From: CAXBDP01 sp963974465
GTDB lineage: Bacteria; Bacteroidota; Bacteroidia; Cytophagales; Cyclobacteriaceae
NCBI GenBank assembly: GCA_049340005.1
Contig: JBMPIY010000001.1
Reading direction: 5' to 3' (one strand)
Length of the DNA stretch: 64,000 nucleotides
Positions 24,556-33,002 of the stretch are shown piece by piece (position 1 is the stretch's first letter; every line of letters starts with the position of its first letter). Made by a program: the position numbers and the translations under genes. The notes beneath the pieces were generated by a model. It saw only the letters and a list, made by a program, of their open reading frames with translations, searched no databases and was not told where the DNA came from.

Positions 24556-25719
24556 CTACTTTACCTGAGTTTTATAAAGTGTGAAAAAATCCTCTTCTTC
24601 TTCCAGATTGATATTTTTGATAAACCAGATATCCCTGCCTTTTGCTAAGCCGCTAAATATATTTAGATCATTCTCATTGTCTAAATCAGTAAGGAAATTT
24701 CCATCTTTATCTAAAATATGAATTCTATTGCCATATTTTTTTCCCAACTCTTGGTATAAGGCCGAAAGTTCTTTTTGATCGCCTTTCGCTTGTTGTTGAG
24801 CTATTCGGTCTCTATCTACTTGACTGAAGCCCGGGTAGTATAGTAAGAGGATGTTTTCTCCCGTACTTAGAATGTTTCTGGTTGAGCCATCTTCAGACGA
24901 AAAGTTGATGGAGCCAGGTTGTTTTTTACTTAGTTCTTCTCCTTGGCTAGGGTAGAATTCTTGGTACTTTAGCTCTTTAATATCCTGTAAATCATATGTA
25001 TTAAGGTCATACTCATAAAGTTTGACTTCTGAACCAAAGGTGACTAGCAGCTTACCATTGTGTATAGTGTAATAGGGTTGAATATCAGGAATTTCATAGC
25101 CTAAACCATCCCTTAATCTACTTTCTGCAGGAATATTTAAAAATGGAGAATGTGTATTTTCCGATGAATCAAGTTCTGTTAAAGTAGTTAGTTGCTGATA
25201 ATATTCGACTTGGTTGTTTTGCTTCCCCTTGAAATCAAAATAGGCAGTAATGAATTTTCCTTGATTTGGTATTAGTTTAGTATTTTGATTTGTAGAAGTC
25301 ATAAATATATCATAGTCTTCTGGTAATTTTTTACTACTCAGTACTTCACCATCTAAGTTGTAGGTGAAAAAGCCTCTCATGCCGACTATAAAAATATTAC
25401 CATCTGTGGTGAATCTCCCTGGCCCTAACATTCTGCCATAGGAGTTTGGCGAGTCGCCTTCTAATTGCAACTCATTAAGAATTATACCCTGCATATCACT
25501 CAGCACAATCTTGTTTGTGGCTCTGTCATATAGCATTATTTTCTCATGCTCCTCAGATACATCTAACAATGCTAGGGTGCCTAGATATTCTATTCGGACT
25601 GAATCTGTAATTTGGAGGGTCACATTTTTTTCTGATGTGTCAATAGGTGTATTCTTTTCTTCGATAGAACAGCCAATAATTAGCAGACTGATTGATGTTA
25701 ATAATATAAAGGTCTTCAT
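24556..25719 (-). CDS. Lipoprotein with predicted beta-propeller fold
   Basis: A 387-residue lipoprotein with signal ending LLIIGC (Cys17). The mature part is strand-rich with propeller-like units such as EKIMLYDRATNKIVLSDMQG and NIFIVGMRGFFTYNLDGEVL. This resembles Bacteroidetes six-bladed propeller lipoproteins of the DUF4221 kind, which I cannot confirm. It converges on ribE. The function is unknown. Confidence 0.7.
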   Translation of the reverse strand: MKTFILLTSISLLIIGCSIEEKNTPIDTSEKNVTLQITDSVRIEYLGTLALLDVSEEHEKIMLYDRATNKIVLSDMQGIILNELQLEGDSPNSYGRMLGPGRFTTDGNIFIVGMRGFFTYNLDGEVLSSKKLPEDYDIFMTSTNQNTKLIPNQGKFITAYFDFKGKQNNQVEYYQQLTTLTELDSSENTHSPFLNIPAESRLRDGLGYEIPDIQPYYTIHNGKLLVTFGSEVKLYEYDLNTYDLQDIKELKYQEFYPSQGEELSKKQPGSINFSSEDGSTRNILSTGENILLLYYPGFSQVDRDRIAQQQAKGDQKELSALYQELGKKYGNRIHILDKDGNFLTDLDNENDLNIFSGLAKGRDIWFIKNINLEEEEDFFTLYKTQVK

Positions 25720-25872
25720 TCTTGTGTCTTTGACTAAGGATGGCTAAAGTAATAAAATAGTTTAAGTAGGTATAAGAAATTGCTTCCTATTTTTCATTGG
25801 TATAAAATTAAATAAATAGGTTGTGAGCATAACAGAGTTAGTAAGTGGTTTACTTTTTGAATTAATGTTGCT

Positions 25873-27072
25873 TCAACCCTTAAAAGCATTATTATCCCTC
25901 TTTATCCTTGGGTTTAAGTCTAGCGTCACGGCTCTGCCTATGGCATCAGGTCCGTGTTTGCTGCGTAGTTTATCCATTACTTGGTATAGCTTGATCATCT
26001 CTTCGGTATCTTCAAAGAGATTGATTTGATAGTTACCATGAACCAAATTGCTCAAGCGGAGCCCAATAAGTCGAACACGCATACGGCGCGGAAATAGCTT
26101 CTCAAACAACTCATGTGCATAGCGAATAATTGTTTGGTCTGATGAGGTATAGGGTACTTGTATTTGCTTGCTCTCAGTATCGAAATTGGCATAGCGAATT
26201 TTTACAGCAATACATGAGCAGAGTTTTTGTTTACTGCGCAGTTTGTAAGCGAGTTTCTCAGCCATAGCTGTAAGCAGTGAACGCATCATCTTCGTATCTA
26301 TACTGTCCGAATCGAAAGTGCATTCTGTCGAAATAGATTTTTGCTCGGTAAATGGCACTACGGGAGTTTCGTCTATAGCATTGGCACGTCTCCAGAGTAG
26401 GATACCATTTTTACCCAATACAGATTCGAGCATTTCTACAGGCATATCGCTTAGTACTTTTACGGTGCGTATGCCCATATCAAACAGGAATCGGCTGGTT
26501 TTTTCGCCTACCATTGGAATTCTATTTACTGGCAAAGGAGCTAAAAAACCCTTTTCCATGCCTTTTTCTATATGTTTGGATCCATTAGGTTTCGACTCCC
26601 CTGTAGCAACTTTGGAGACCAACTTATTGATAGATAAGCCCATGGAAATAGGCAGTCCACTTTCATGAATGATTTTTTGACGGAGCTCACCTGCCCATTG
26701 GTAGCAGCCAAAAAACTTGTCCATACCGCTGATATCCATATAAAACTCATCAATTGATGATTTCTCGAATAAAGGGGCATTTTCGGCAATAATCTGCGTA
26801 ACCTCCCGCGAATGTTTACTGTAGGCATCCATGTCGCCAGATATTACTAGCGCATCTGGACATAGCTGTAAAGCAAGTCGCACGGGCATAGCTGAGCGCA
26901 CACCATATCGTCGCGCTTCGTAGCTGCATGAGGCTACCACACCACGGTCGCCGCTTCCTCCTATAATCAATGGCTTCCCTTTCAGTCTAGAGTCACGTAA
27001 GCATTCTACGGATACAAAAAATGCATCCAAATCCATATGAACAATTGTGCGCGAAATATTTTGCTCCAACAT
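25873..27072 (-). CDS. dinB: DNA polymerase IV (Y-family)
   Basis: Error-prone translesion polymerase. The palm carries VHMDLDAFFVSVE (Asp14 metal ligand) and SSIDEFYMDISG with the catalytic Asp-Glu pair; ASCSYEARRYGVRSAMP is the fingers signature, and PVNRIPMVGEKTSRFLFDMG the HhH thumb. The little-finger domain follows, with a long C-terminal tail (399 residues total, longer than the 351 of E. coli). It is divergent from a 94-residue orphan; the shared upstream region carries the inverted repeat at 27098-27112. An S24 repressor gene lies close by, so damage control is plausible. The octamer is at 26802-26809. Confidence 0.96.
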   Translation of the reverse strand: MLEQNISRTIVHMDLDAFFVSVECLRDSRLKGKPLIIGGSGDRGVVASCSYEARRYGVRSAMPVRLALQLCPDALVISGDMDAYSKHSREVTQIIAENAPLFEKSSIDEFYMDISGMDKFFGCYQWAGELRQKIIHESGLPISMGLSINKLVSKVATGESKPNGSKHIEKGMEKGFLAPLPVNRIPMVGEKTSRFLFDMGIRTVKVLSDMPVEMLESVLGKNGILLWRRANAIDETPVVPFTEQKSISTECTFDSDSIDTKMMRSLLTAMAEKLAYKLRSKQKLCSCIAVKIRYANFDTESKQIQVPYTSSDQTIIRYAHELFEKLFPRRMRVRLIGLRLSNLVHGNYQINLFEDTEEMIKLYQVMDKLRSKHGPDAIGRAVTLDLNPRIKRDNNAFKG

Positions 27073-27097
27073 ATCTAACTCCTCTTTTCACAAAATT

Positions 27098-27112
27098 ACT
27101 AAATATTTTAGT
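27098..27112. promoter_or_regulatory. Inverted repeat ACTAAA-N3-TTTAGT upstream of dinB
   Basis: A perfect six-base inverted repeat 26 bases upstream of the dinB start. An ACTAAA half-site recurs just before the 94-residue gene at about 27180. It may be an operator for the nearby S24 repressor; this is inference, and AT-rich palindromes arise easily here by chance. Confidence 0.35.
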
Positions 27113-27188
27113 TTTAATTTGTATTTAAAAATCTTATTACTAATTTTATGATCATAAATGCTAAAATAAGTAGTTAAATACTAAAGTC

Positions 27189-27473
27189 ATGAACATAGAA
27201 AACAATTCATTGAAGCTTAAGGCAAGAAAATTAAGCTCAGGCAGATGCCAAGTGAAATTCAGTTTCACAGCAAAAGCAGAAGAAAACTGGTATGGGTATA
27301 TGCTAACAGAGCCAGGAGACACGCTCAAAGAAGTGGTGAATAAAATCACTGAAGATTTGGGTAAAATAATTTCTACAGATCCATTTTATGGACTGCAAGC
27401 TCATTTATATTCATTGGACGGTAAGGATCTAAGCCAGCAAAAGCGAATCTATCTATTTAGAAACCGCAAATAG
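27189..27473 (+). CDS. Small protein of unknown function divergent from dinB
   Basis: A 94-residue basic protein, MNIENNSLKLKARKLSSGRC at the start and ending IYLFRNRK, without signal peptide or membrane segment. I do not recognise a family. It begins 116 bases from dinB on the opposite strand. Regular ATG start and codon use like its neighbours suggest a real gene. A role linked to Pol IV or DNA damage is only suggested by position. Confidence 0.6.
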   Translation: MNIENNSLKLKARKLSSGRCQVKFSFTAKAEENWYGYMLTEPGDTLKEVVNKITEDLGKIISTDPFYGLQAHLYSLDGKDLSQQKRIYLFRNRK

Positions 27474-27492
27474 AAAATTAAAGTAACATAAA

Positions 27493-27500
27493 GCGGGAGG
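27493..27500 (+). repeat. Intergenic copy of the GCGGGAGG octamer
   Basis: GCGGGAGG lies 20 bases after the stop of the 94-residue gene and seven bases before the -33 element of the following promoter. It is one of three intergenic copies. Confidence 0.7.
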
Positions 27501-27507
27501 TTTTACG

Positions 27508-27540
27508 TTTGACCAGAAATAATCAAATCGATTACATTTG
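27508..27540 (+). promoter_or_regulatory. Bacteroidetes-type promoter TTTG-N21-TACATTTG
   Basis: TTTG at 27508-27511 and TACATTTG at 27533-27540 are separated by 21 bases, matching the Bacteroidetes primary sigma factor consensus (TTG, then TAnnTTTG). It would start transcription around 27545, giving a leader of about 18 bases for the lipoprotein gene at 27563. Confidence 0.7.
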
Positions 27541-27562
27541 CGTCAAAAATTAATTTGGAGAT

Positions 27563-28279
27563 ATGACCTACGTTTTGAAAACAACTTTATTACTAACGGT
27601 TTTAGGATTGACATTACTGTCATGTACCCGTGAACTACCCAACCCAGTATCTACGGTACAATTGCGAATGGATTTCTCGTCCAATGCAACGGGGAATATG
27701 GGCTGGATAGCAGACTATAGCGACTACGAAATTCCACAAGAAGACCTTATGGAGTTTGAATCTGGCAGATCGCAACTTCCAGCTCCTCTACCAAGCAGTC
27801 AGTATGGCTTCAAGCTATCTGGACATAATCGCAGTGATGATATGTTTATGTTCATGTATTATAGTGTTACTGGTTTACGACCTAATAGTGAATATACAAT
27901 TTCATTTGATTTGGAAATTGCATCGAAATATGCTTCCAATAGCTTTGGAGCAGGAGGGTCACCAGGTAGCTCTGTTTACTTAAAAGTAGGTGCCGTAGAC
28001 AAGGAACCCAAAGTAGAACTACTTGGAGATTATTACGCAATAAATGTTGAGAAAGGTCAACAGTCACAAGGTGGGTCAGAGATGGAGGTAATTGGAGATA
28101 TTGCAATAGGAGATGATAAGACAGAATACGAATTGATAAATCGTAACAATTTGGATAATCCTTTCAAAGCTACTACCGATGCTAATGGAAATCTTTGGTT
28201 GATAATTGGTACCGACTCAGCATTTGAAGGATTAACAACCATATATTTTAATAAGATAAATATTGATGTAGAACTTTAA
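27563..28279 (+). CDS. Lipoprotein of unknown function
   Basis: A 238-residue lipoprotein with signal ending LLSC (Cys21). The mature region has YSVTGLRPNSEYTISFDLEI, a carbohydrate-binding-like or fibronectin-like beta-sandwich phrase, and GNLWLIIGTDSAFEGLTTIY near the end, as in Bacteroidetes surface lipoproteins. No enzyme motif is visible. It has its own well-formed promoter and is followed after 62 bases by the S24 repressor gene. Confidence 0.75.
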   Translation: MTYVLKTTLLLTVLGLTLLSCTRELPNPVSTVQLRMDFSSNATGNMGWIADYSDYEIPQEDLMEFESGRSQLPAPLPSSQYGFKLSGHNRSDDMFMFMYYSVTGLRPNSEYTISFDLEIASKYASNSFGAGGSPGSSVYLKVGAVDKEPKVELLGDYYAINVEKGQQSQGGSEMEVIGDIAIGDDKTEYELINRNNLDNPFKATTDANGNLWLIIGTDSAFEGLTTIYFNKINIDVEL

Positions 28280-28290
28280 TAGATGATGGA

Positions 28291-28318
28291 TTTGCTAAAA
28301 TGTTCAAATTTTGCTAAA
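28291..28318 (+). promoter_or_regulatory. Direct repeat TTTGCTAAA, possible operator of the S24 repressor gene
   Basis: TTTGCTAAA occurs at 28291-28299 and again at 28310-28318, start-to-start distance 19 bases, about two helical turns. They sit 23 bases upstream of the repressor start at 28342, where an autoregulatory operator would be expected. This is a by-eye observation. Confidence 0.4.
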
Positions 28319-28341
28319 TCGATTGTCGAAATACTAATATA

Positions 28342-29139
28342 ATGAGCATTTTAAGCAATAACATTAAATTCCTTCGCAAAAAGCTAGGTTTTACTCAAGA
28401 GCAATTTGCTGAAAAAATTGGGATAAAAAGATCTTTGGTTGGTGCTTATGAGGAAGGTCGCGCTGATCCAAGACTTAATAATCTTCAAAACATGGCTAAT
28501 TTGTTTGGCTTTAGCGTAGATGCATTATTGGCAAAGGATTTTAGCAATTTACCAGAAGACAAATGGCATAGTGATGAGATTGTAAAAGATTCAACTTCAG
28601 TGAAAGTGCTTTCTATTACTGTTGACAAGCAAGATAGAGAGAATATTGAGCTGGTGCCTCAAAAGGCTGCGGCGGGTTATTTGAATGGATATGCAGATCC
28701 TGAATACTTGGAAGACCTTCCCAAATTTCAGATCCCAACTCTTAATGGAACAGGTACTTACAGAGCCTTCGAGATTAATGGTGACTCCATGCTTCCTTTG
28801 CAGTCTGGAACCATAGTGGTAGGCAAATATGTAGAGCAATGGCAGGATGTGAAAAGTGGCAAAACCTATGTGCTTATTACCAAAGATGAAGGTGTAGTTT
28901 ATAAGCGTGTTTTTAATTATGGTGCCGAGAATGGGAAACTCTTTCTTGTAAGTGATAATCAAAGTTACACGCCTTATGATGTTAAATTAGAAGATATTAT
29001 GGAAATTTGGGAAGCAAAGGTTTTTATTAGCTCCAGTTTTCCAGAGCCAGAATCTGAAAAGGAGATTAGCCTAGAAAAACTCACTGGAATCGTCTTGAGC
29101 TTACAGCAAGATGTGATCAAATTGAAAGATAAAAAGTGA
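28342..29139 (+). CDS. HTH/S24 self-cleaving repressor (LexA/CI-like)
   Basis: A 265-residue transcription factor. Residues 5-62 form an XRE-type helix-turn-helix (IKFLRKKLGFTQEQFAEKIG, then RSLVGAYEEGRADPRL). The C-terminal half is an S24 protease: a cleavage-type Ala111-Gly112 in KAAAGYL, Ser149 in NGDSMLPL and Lys188 in VVYKRV, the LexA catalytic dyad. RecA-stimulated self-cleavage is the known mechanism of this family. Its nearness to dinB suggests it may govern a DNA-damage response, though phage-derived or other stress regulators share the design. No phage genes are nearby. Confidence 0.88.
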   Translation: MSILSNNIKFLRKKLGFTQEQFAEKIGIKRSLVGAYEEGRADPRLNNLQNMANLFGFSVDALLAKDFSNLPEDKWHSDEIVKDSTSVKVLSITVDKQDRENIELVPQKAAAGYLNGYADPEYLEDLPKFQIPTLNGTGTYRAFEINGDSMLPLQSGTIVVGKYVEQWQDVKSGKTYVLITKDEGVVYKRVFNYGAENGKLFLVSDNQSYTPYDVKLEDIMEIWEAKVFISSSFPEPESEKEISLEKLTGIVLSLQQDVIKLKDKK

Positions 29140-29164
29140 TAAGATTATTGGATCACTAAGAATC

Positions 29165-29193
29165 AAAAGCTTTGCTCGTTCAAGGCTTTTTTC
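29165..29193 (+). terminator. Rho-independent terminator after the S24 repressor gene
   Basis: AAAAGCTTTG (29165-29174) pairs with CAAGGCTTTT (29181-29190), one G-T pair, loop CTCGTT, followed by more T residues. Confidence 0.75.
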
Positions 29194-29250
29194 ATTTTAA
29201 TAGCTTTCTAATTCTTCTGAATTGAAATTAGCTAAATTTGCAATCATTTT

Positions 29251-29859
29251 ATGGATATAAACGAACACATTGCAGATTGCCTCGCTGAGAAGGGCTATGC
29301 TGTTATCAATAATTATTTCGCTGATTCTTTTTGTCAAGAATTGCGGGTGGAACAAGAAAGCCTTTTTGAAGAAGGTGCATTCCGTAGTGCTGGCATTGGT
29401 CGTGGACAAGACTTTAAATTGGCTCCTGAAATACGTGGGGATAAAGTATTGTGGCTTCAAGAAGCAAATCTTACTGAGCTTCAAAGAAAATATTGGGAGC
29501 AAATCTCTGTTTTGAGAGAATATTTGAATGAGGCTCTTTTTATTTCTGTTAATGGTTTTGAAGCGCATTATGCTGTATATCCTCCCGCTTCATTCTACAA
29601 ATCACATTTGGATCAACATGCCAAAACAAGGCATCGAATTATAAGCTGTATTCTTTATTTGAATCCTGATTGGCAGTCTAAGGATGAAGGAATGCTGCGA
29701 ATTTATAATCCTGATGGTAGTTTTGCTCTTGATGTTGCTCCTGTAATTGGGACTTTTGTTTGCTTCAGAAGTGCAGATATTCCTCATGAGGTTCTGCCAA
29801 CCAAAACTGATCGATATAGTATTACAGGTTGGATGAGGAATGACACTTTTATGCTCTAG
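29251..29859 (+). CDS. 2-oxoglutarate/Fe(II)-dependent oxygenase
   Basis: A 202-residue cytoplasmic enzyme with a double-stranded beta-helix. The metal triad is His119 and Asp121 in YKSHLDQH and His179 in ADIPHEVLP, with Arg188 in TDRYSITGWMR for 2-oxoglutarate. The pattern resembles prolyl hydroxylase-type 2OG-FeII_Oxy domains. A TAnnTTTG-like TAAATTTG lies at 29233-29240 upstream. It converges on menE with a four-base overlap. Substrate is unknown; protein prolyl hydroxylation or tRNA/ribosome modification are possibilities. The octamer is at 29581-29588. Confidence 0.85.
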   Translation: MDINEHIADCLAEKGYAVINNYFADSFCQELRVEQESLFEEGAFRSAGIGRGQDFKLAPEIRGDKVLWLQEANLTELQRKYWEQISVLREYLNEALFISVNGFEAHYAVYPPASFYKSHLDQHAKTRHRIISCILYLNPDWQSKDEGMLRIYNPDGSFALDVAPVIGTFVCFRSADIPHEVLPTKTDRYSITGWMRNDTFML

Positions 29860-30956
29860 TTGCCAAGTGCTTTCTCAACAGTCTGTTTTCGTTGAGTTTT
29901 TCCGTTTGTGGTTCTTTCAAATTCATCAACTAATATGATTTCCTTTGGGCATTTAATGGAGCCAATAACCGTCTTAATTTGAGTTAATAAATCCATCGGA
30001 GCTTCCTTTGTTTCTAAGAAAAGCACTGCTTTTTGTCCCCATTTTTGATCATCTAAACCATAAATGAAATAGGAAAGATTTGGTGGAATTAGGCTTGAAA
30101 TTTCTGATTCTATTTCCTCAGGATAAAGCTTTATTCCACCGCTGTTTATTACATTATCGTATCTACCAATCCAACTGAATTCCGCCGGACTTATCAATTC
30201 GACAATGTCATTGCTTTGGATTTTAGTGTGATTTGTAATTGCTCCTTCGATCCATAAACAGCCTCTTTTGTCCGTTCCAATTTCGATGCCTTCCATGCAT
30301 TTATAATTGGTCTCTCCATTACCTAAATTTCTAAGAGCAATATGCGACACCGTTTCTGTCATCCCAAAAGTTTGCCAAATTGGAAGTTTATGAATAATGC
30401 ATAACTCTCTTATATTTTGCGATATAGTTGCACCTCCAATAAGTATTGCTTTGAATGATTTCAATTGTTCGATGCCATTCTCTCTTTTCAAAATTTCTTG
30501 CAATTGTGTAGGCACAAGAGCGGTAAAAGTAAACTTATGTTGAGTTGGATATTTAACTAATGGATCTTTTTGACTTGGAACAATTGTGCACTTATTGCCA
30601 AGTTCCATTGCTCTTACCATCATCATTTTTCCGCCAATGTACTGAGTGCTTAAGCAGAGTAGAGAATGGTCGACATTGGTTAAATGCAATGCATTGATAG
30701 TACTTTGTGCACTGGCAATCATTTGTGCTCTAGTCACTACAATGGTTTTGGATCTGCCAGTGCTACCAGAGGTTTTTAGTTCAAATGTTAATTTGCCTGA
30801 ATACCAGTCAGCAGCAAAGGCAAGTGCATCAATTATCTCCCGCGATTTAGTGCTTCTAGCGAGCTTAGGATTAATTAATTCTAAAGGATTAATTCCACCA
30901 TTTTTAGTGAGTATCTCTCCTTTAAATTCAAATCCATATGATTCACTTTTATCCAA
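29856..30956 (-). CDS. menE: o-Succinylbenzoate-CoA ligase
   Basis: AMP-forming acyl-CoA synthetase of menaquinone synthesis, activating o-succinylbenzoate. At 366 residues it is of the short Bacteroidetes type. The AMP-binding loop is LKTSGSTGRSKTIVVT, followed by LIGGATIS and LPIWQTFGMTETVSHIALR; near the end are FSWIGRYDNVINSGGIKLYP and the final catalytic Lys in RTTNGKTQRK. The only start available after an in-frame stop is TTG at 30956. Last gene of the men-PH transcript, 24 bases after the PH protein gene. Confidence 0.9.
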   Translation of the reverse strand: MDKSESYGFEFKGEILTKNGGINPLELINPKLARSTKSREIIDALAFAADWYSGKLTFELKTSGSTGRSKTIVVTRAQMIASAQSTINALHLTNVDHSLLCLSTQYIGGKMMMVRAMELGNKCTIVPSQKDPLVKYPTQHKFTFTALVPTQLQEILKRENGIEQLKSFKAILIGGATISQNIRELCIIHKLPIWQTFGMTETVSHIALRNLGNGETNYKCMEGIEIGTDKRGCLWIEGAITNHTKIQSNDIVELISPAEFSWIGRYDNVINSGGIKLYPEEIESEISSLIPPNLSYFIYGLDDQKWGQKAVLFLETKEAPMDLLTQIKTVIGSIKCPKEIILVDEFERTTNGKTQRKQTVEKALGN

Positions 30957-30979
30957 AACTGCTTGCTAGGTTTTTACAT

Positions 30980-32506
30980 TTACATCCACTTTTTATTGGA
31001 GGTTTCTATCTTATACAATAGAAAATTGGCCAATGTATGTGCGTAATACTTCTTAAGAAACGGCATTTCAAATGATCCAGATGCTGTATGAATTACCACC
31101 GTAGCCAAATCGCGCCGCTCCTGAAATATGCTTTGTGTTAGTTCTACATTTTGAACCTTGAATAACTTTAAATCAACCGTATTTGGAAAAATCCAGCCTT
31201 TACTAATTTTCAACCCTTCAGGATAAATTCTCAAAAGGAAAGTTTGATAATACTTAACTGAAACTATAATGCCTAAAACTAACCAGATTACTGCGACTGC
31301 ATATATCCAAGGGTGGAGAAAGAAACCAAATGCAGCAAAGATAATTGAAGGAATAAAGGCCTTGAACAGGATGAACCGATATCGTAAAAACAGGTCTGGT
31401 TTATAGTGTGCGCTTGCTTCTCCCAATGTTTCTGGGAAATAATCGTGATACAGGGTTTGTATTGATTCCGCTTTGCAACCTGGTATTTCTACAAGGCTAT
31501 TTTTATCTTCTGCTACACTTGAGGCTTGGGCAATTTGAATGGTTCGTAAGCCTAATAATTTCCTTAAAGGATTACTTGACCAAGTGATTGTTTGGATCTT
31601 ATTTTGAGGTACTTGATACTCTTTTATTGATAATAAACCTGATCGAATTTTTAACCCTCTACTGTCCGTTGTTGCTTCGAAGTTGAAGAATTTGAGGAAT
31701 GTGCGTATCAGACTTAAAAGAACGCTTAACAATAAAAAGATGATGATTAAGGTTACAATGAGGCTAATGCCTGATTGCATTATCAGGTTGGTAGATTCTG
31801 CCACATATTCATCTACTTGATCTTCCACATATTGAGTTAACTGCTGCCCATAGCCAAATATTACAGCTAAGGCCACAAAGCCTGTTTTGATATGATTTTC
31901 ACTAATACCTATTAGAAAGACTTCTTTTGGGCTTAGTTTTAATAGGGTTTTAGCTTTTTGTGGCTCAGGCTTTACCACTTCCTCGATTCCTTCTGTTTCA
32001 GGATCTTTTTCAGCTTCAAGTAATTCATCTTTGATTTCATAAAGGAAATCTCTCAAGCCTCTGGCGTAAGGCTTACTTAGGGCCTTAATCTCTAATTCAG
32101 ATGATTTGGAGCCTGCACTGTCAACTTCTAATGCCGTAATATTAAAGATCCTATGGAAGATATTCTGCTTGAGGTGAATGCTTTGAATCCGCTCTATGGG
32201 AATGCTTAGACGAGTTCTTTGTAGCACACCCTGCTGCAATACAAATTGCCCATCTTGAATATAAAAAAGGAAGTTCCGGTATTCTATAAATGAATAGGAC
32301 AGGAACAACACTAGAACCAAAAGGAAAATACCAATAATCAGCATTATGTAGAAAATGCTGAAATCTAGATCTCTGCCTAAGAAATAGATTAATGGGATAA
32401 ATACACCGATTGCTTTCCTCAAGTTATTTAATAACATGAGTAGTACGCCTATCGAGTTCTGTCGAGTAGGGGTGGAGTAATCAATCTTCTGTGATGTCTG
32501 AGACAA
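30980..32506 (-). CDS. Membrane protein with three bacterial PH (YdbT-like) domains
   Basis: A 508-residue membrane protein with bPH_2 repeats alternating with pairs of hydrophobic helices. Three copies can be seen, at about 80-130 (RTRLSIPIERIQSIHLKQNI), 280-330 (YQVPQNKIQTITWSSNPLRK) and 425-480 (VDLKLFKVQNVELTQSIFQE). This is the YdbT architecture; B. subtilis YdbS/YdbT are linked to resistance to certain bacteriocins and envelope stress. The TTG start overlaps the upstream small PH gene by 26 bases. It is embedded in the men cluster, between menB and menE. Confidence 0.85.
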   Translation of the reverse strand: MSQTSQKIDYSTPTRQNSIGVLLMLLNNLRKAIGVFIPLIYFLGRDLDFSIFYIMLIIGIFLLVLVLFLSYSFIEYRNFLFYIQDGQFVLQQGVLQRTRLSIPIERIQSIHLKQNIFHRIFNITALEVDSAGSKSSELEIKALSKPYARGLRDFLYEIKDELLEAEKDPETEGIEEVVKPEPQKAKTLLKLSPKEVFLIGISENHIKTGFVALAVIFGYGQQLTQYVEDQVDEYVAESTNLIMQSGISLIVTLIIIFLLLSVLLSLIRTFLKFFNFEATTDSRGLKIRSGLLSIKEYQVPQNKIQTITWSSNPLRKLLGLRTIQIAQASSVAEDKNSLVEIPGCKAESIQTLYHDYFPETLGEASAHYKPDLFLRYRFILFKAFIPSIIFAAFGFFLHPWIYAVAVIWLVLGIIVSVKYYQTFLLRIYPEGLKISKGWIFPNTVDLKLFKVQNVELTQSIFQERRDLATVVIHTASGSFEMPFLKKYYAHTLANFLLYKIETSNKKWM

Positions 32507-32999
32507 TGTTTGTGATATGAGAGCGTAATGATTTTGCTTTGTCGGGACTGAGGCCAGGGATTTTCATGTCACTGCCACTTCCACCTGCTGTAAATACTTT
32601 CAATGATGCCATTCCAAACAAACTTTCAATTGGTCCTTGCTTTACTTCACAATGCTGTACTCTATTGAAAGGAATGGATAGCAAACTTCTAAAAAACCAA
32701 CCTTTGCGGTAACTGATATCATGCTTGCGCAATGCATACCCTTTTCTGAAATAGGACAGAATCGTTTCAACTAAAATAAAAAGCATAAGTGCAGCCCATC
32801 CCAAACTCGCATAAAGCTGAGCTTCTCGCGGAAATTCATCAGTATTGTTTGCAATAATTGCCAGAATAACGGGCACTGGAACAGAATAGAGCACCCATAT
32901 AAGAAGGGACATCCATAGATATCCCTTCTTTATTTTTGTATAGTTAAGTTCCTCTATTTTCGGGAGCTCTGAGTCATCTATTTGATCATTTTCGAACAT
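32481..32999 (-). CDS. Small bacterial PH-domain membrane protein (YdbS-like)
   Basis: A 172-residue protein with two hydrophobic helices (about 30-53 and 62-84), then one bPH_2 domain with RKGWFFRSLLSIPFNRVQHC and LKVFTAGGSGSDMKIPGLSP. It is the usual small partner encoded just before the YdbT-like protein, here overlapping it by 26 bases. It starts three bases after the menB stop, so it belongs to the men transcript. Confidence 0.87.
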   Translation of the reverse strand: MFENDQIDDSELPKIEELNYTKIKKGYLWMSLLIWVLYSVPVPVILAIIANNTDEFPREAQLYASLGWAALMLFILVETILSYFRKGYALRKHDISYRKGWFFRSLLSIPFNRVQHCEVKQGPIESLFGMASLKVFTAGGSGSDMKIPGLSPDKAKSLRSHITNIVSDITED

Positions 33000-33002
33000 G
33001 GC

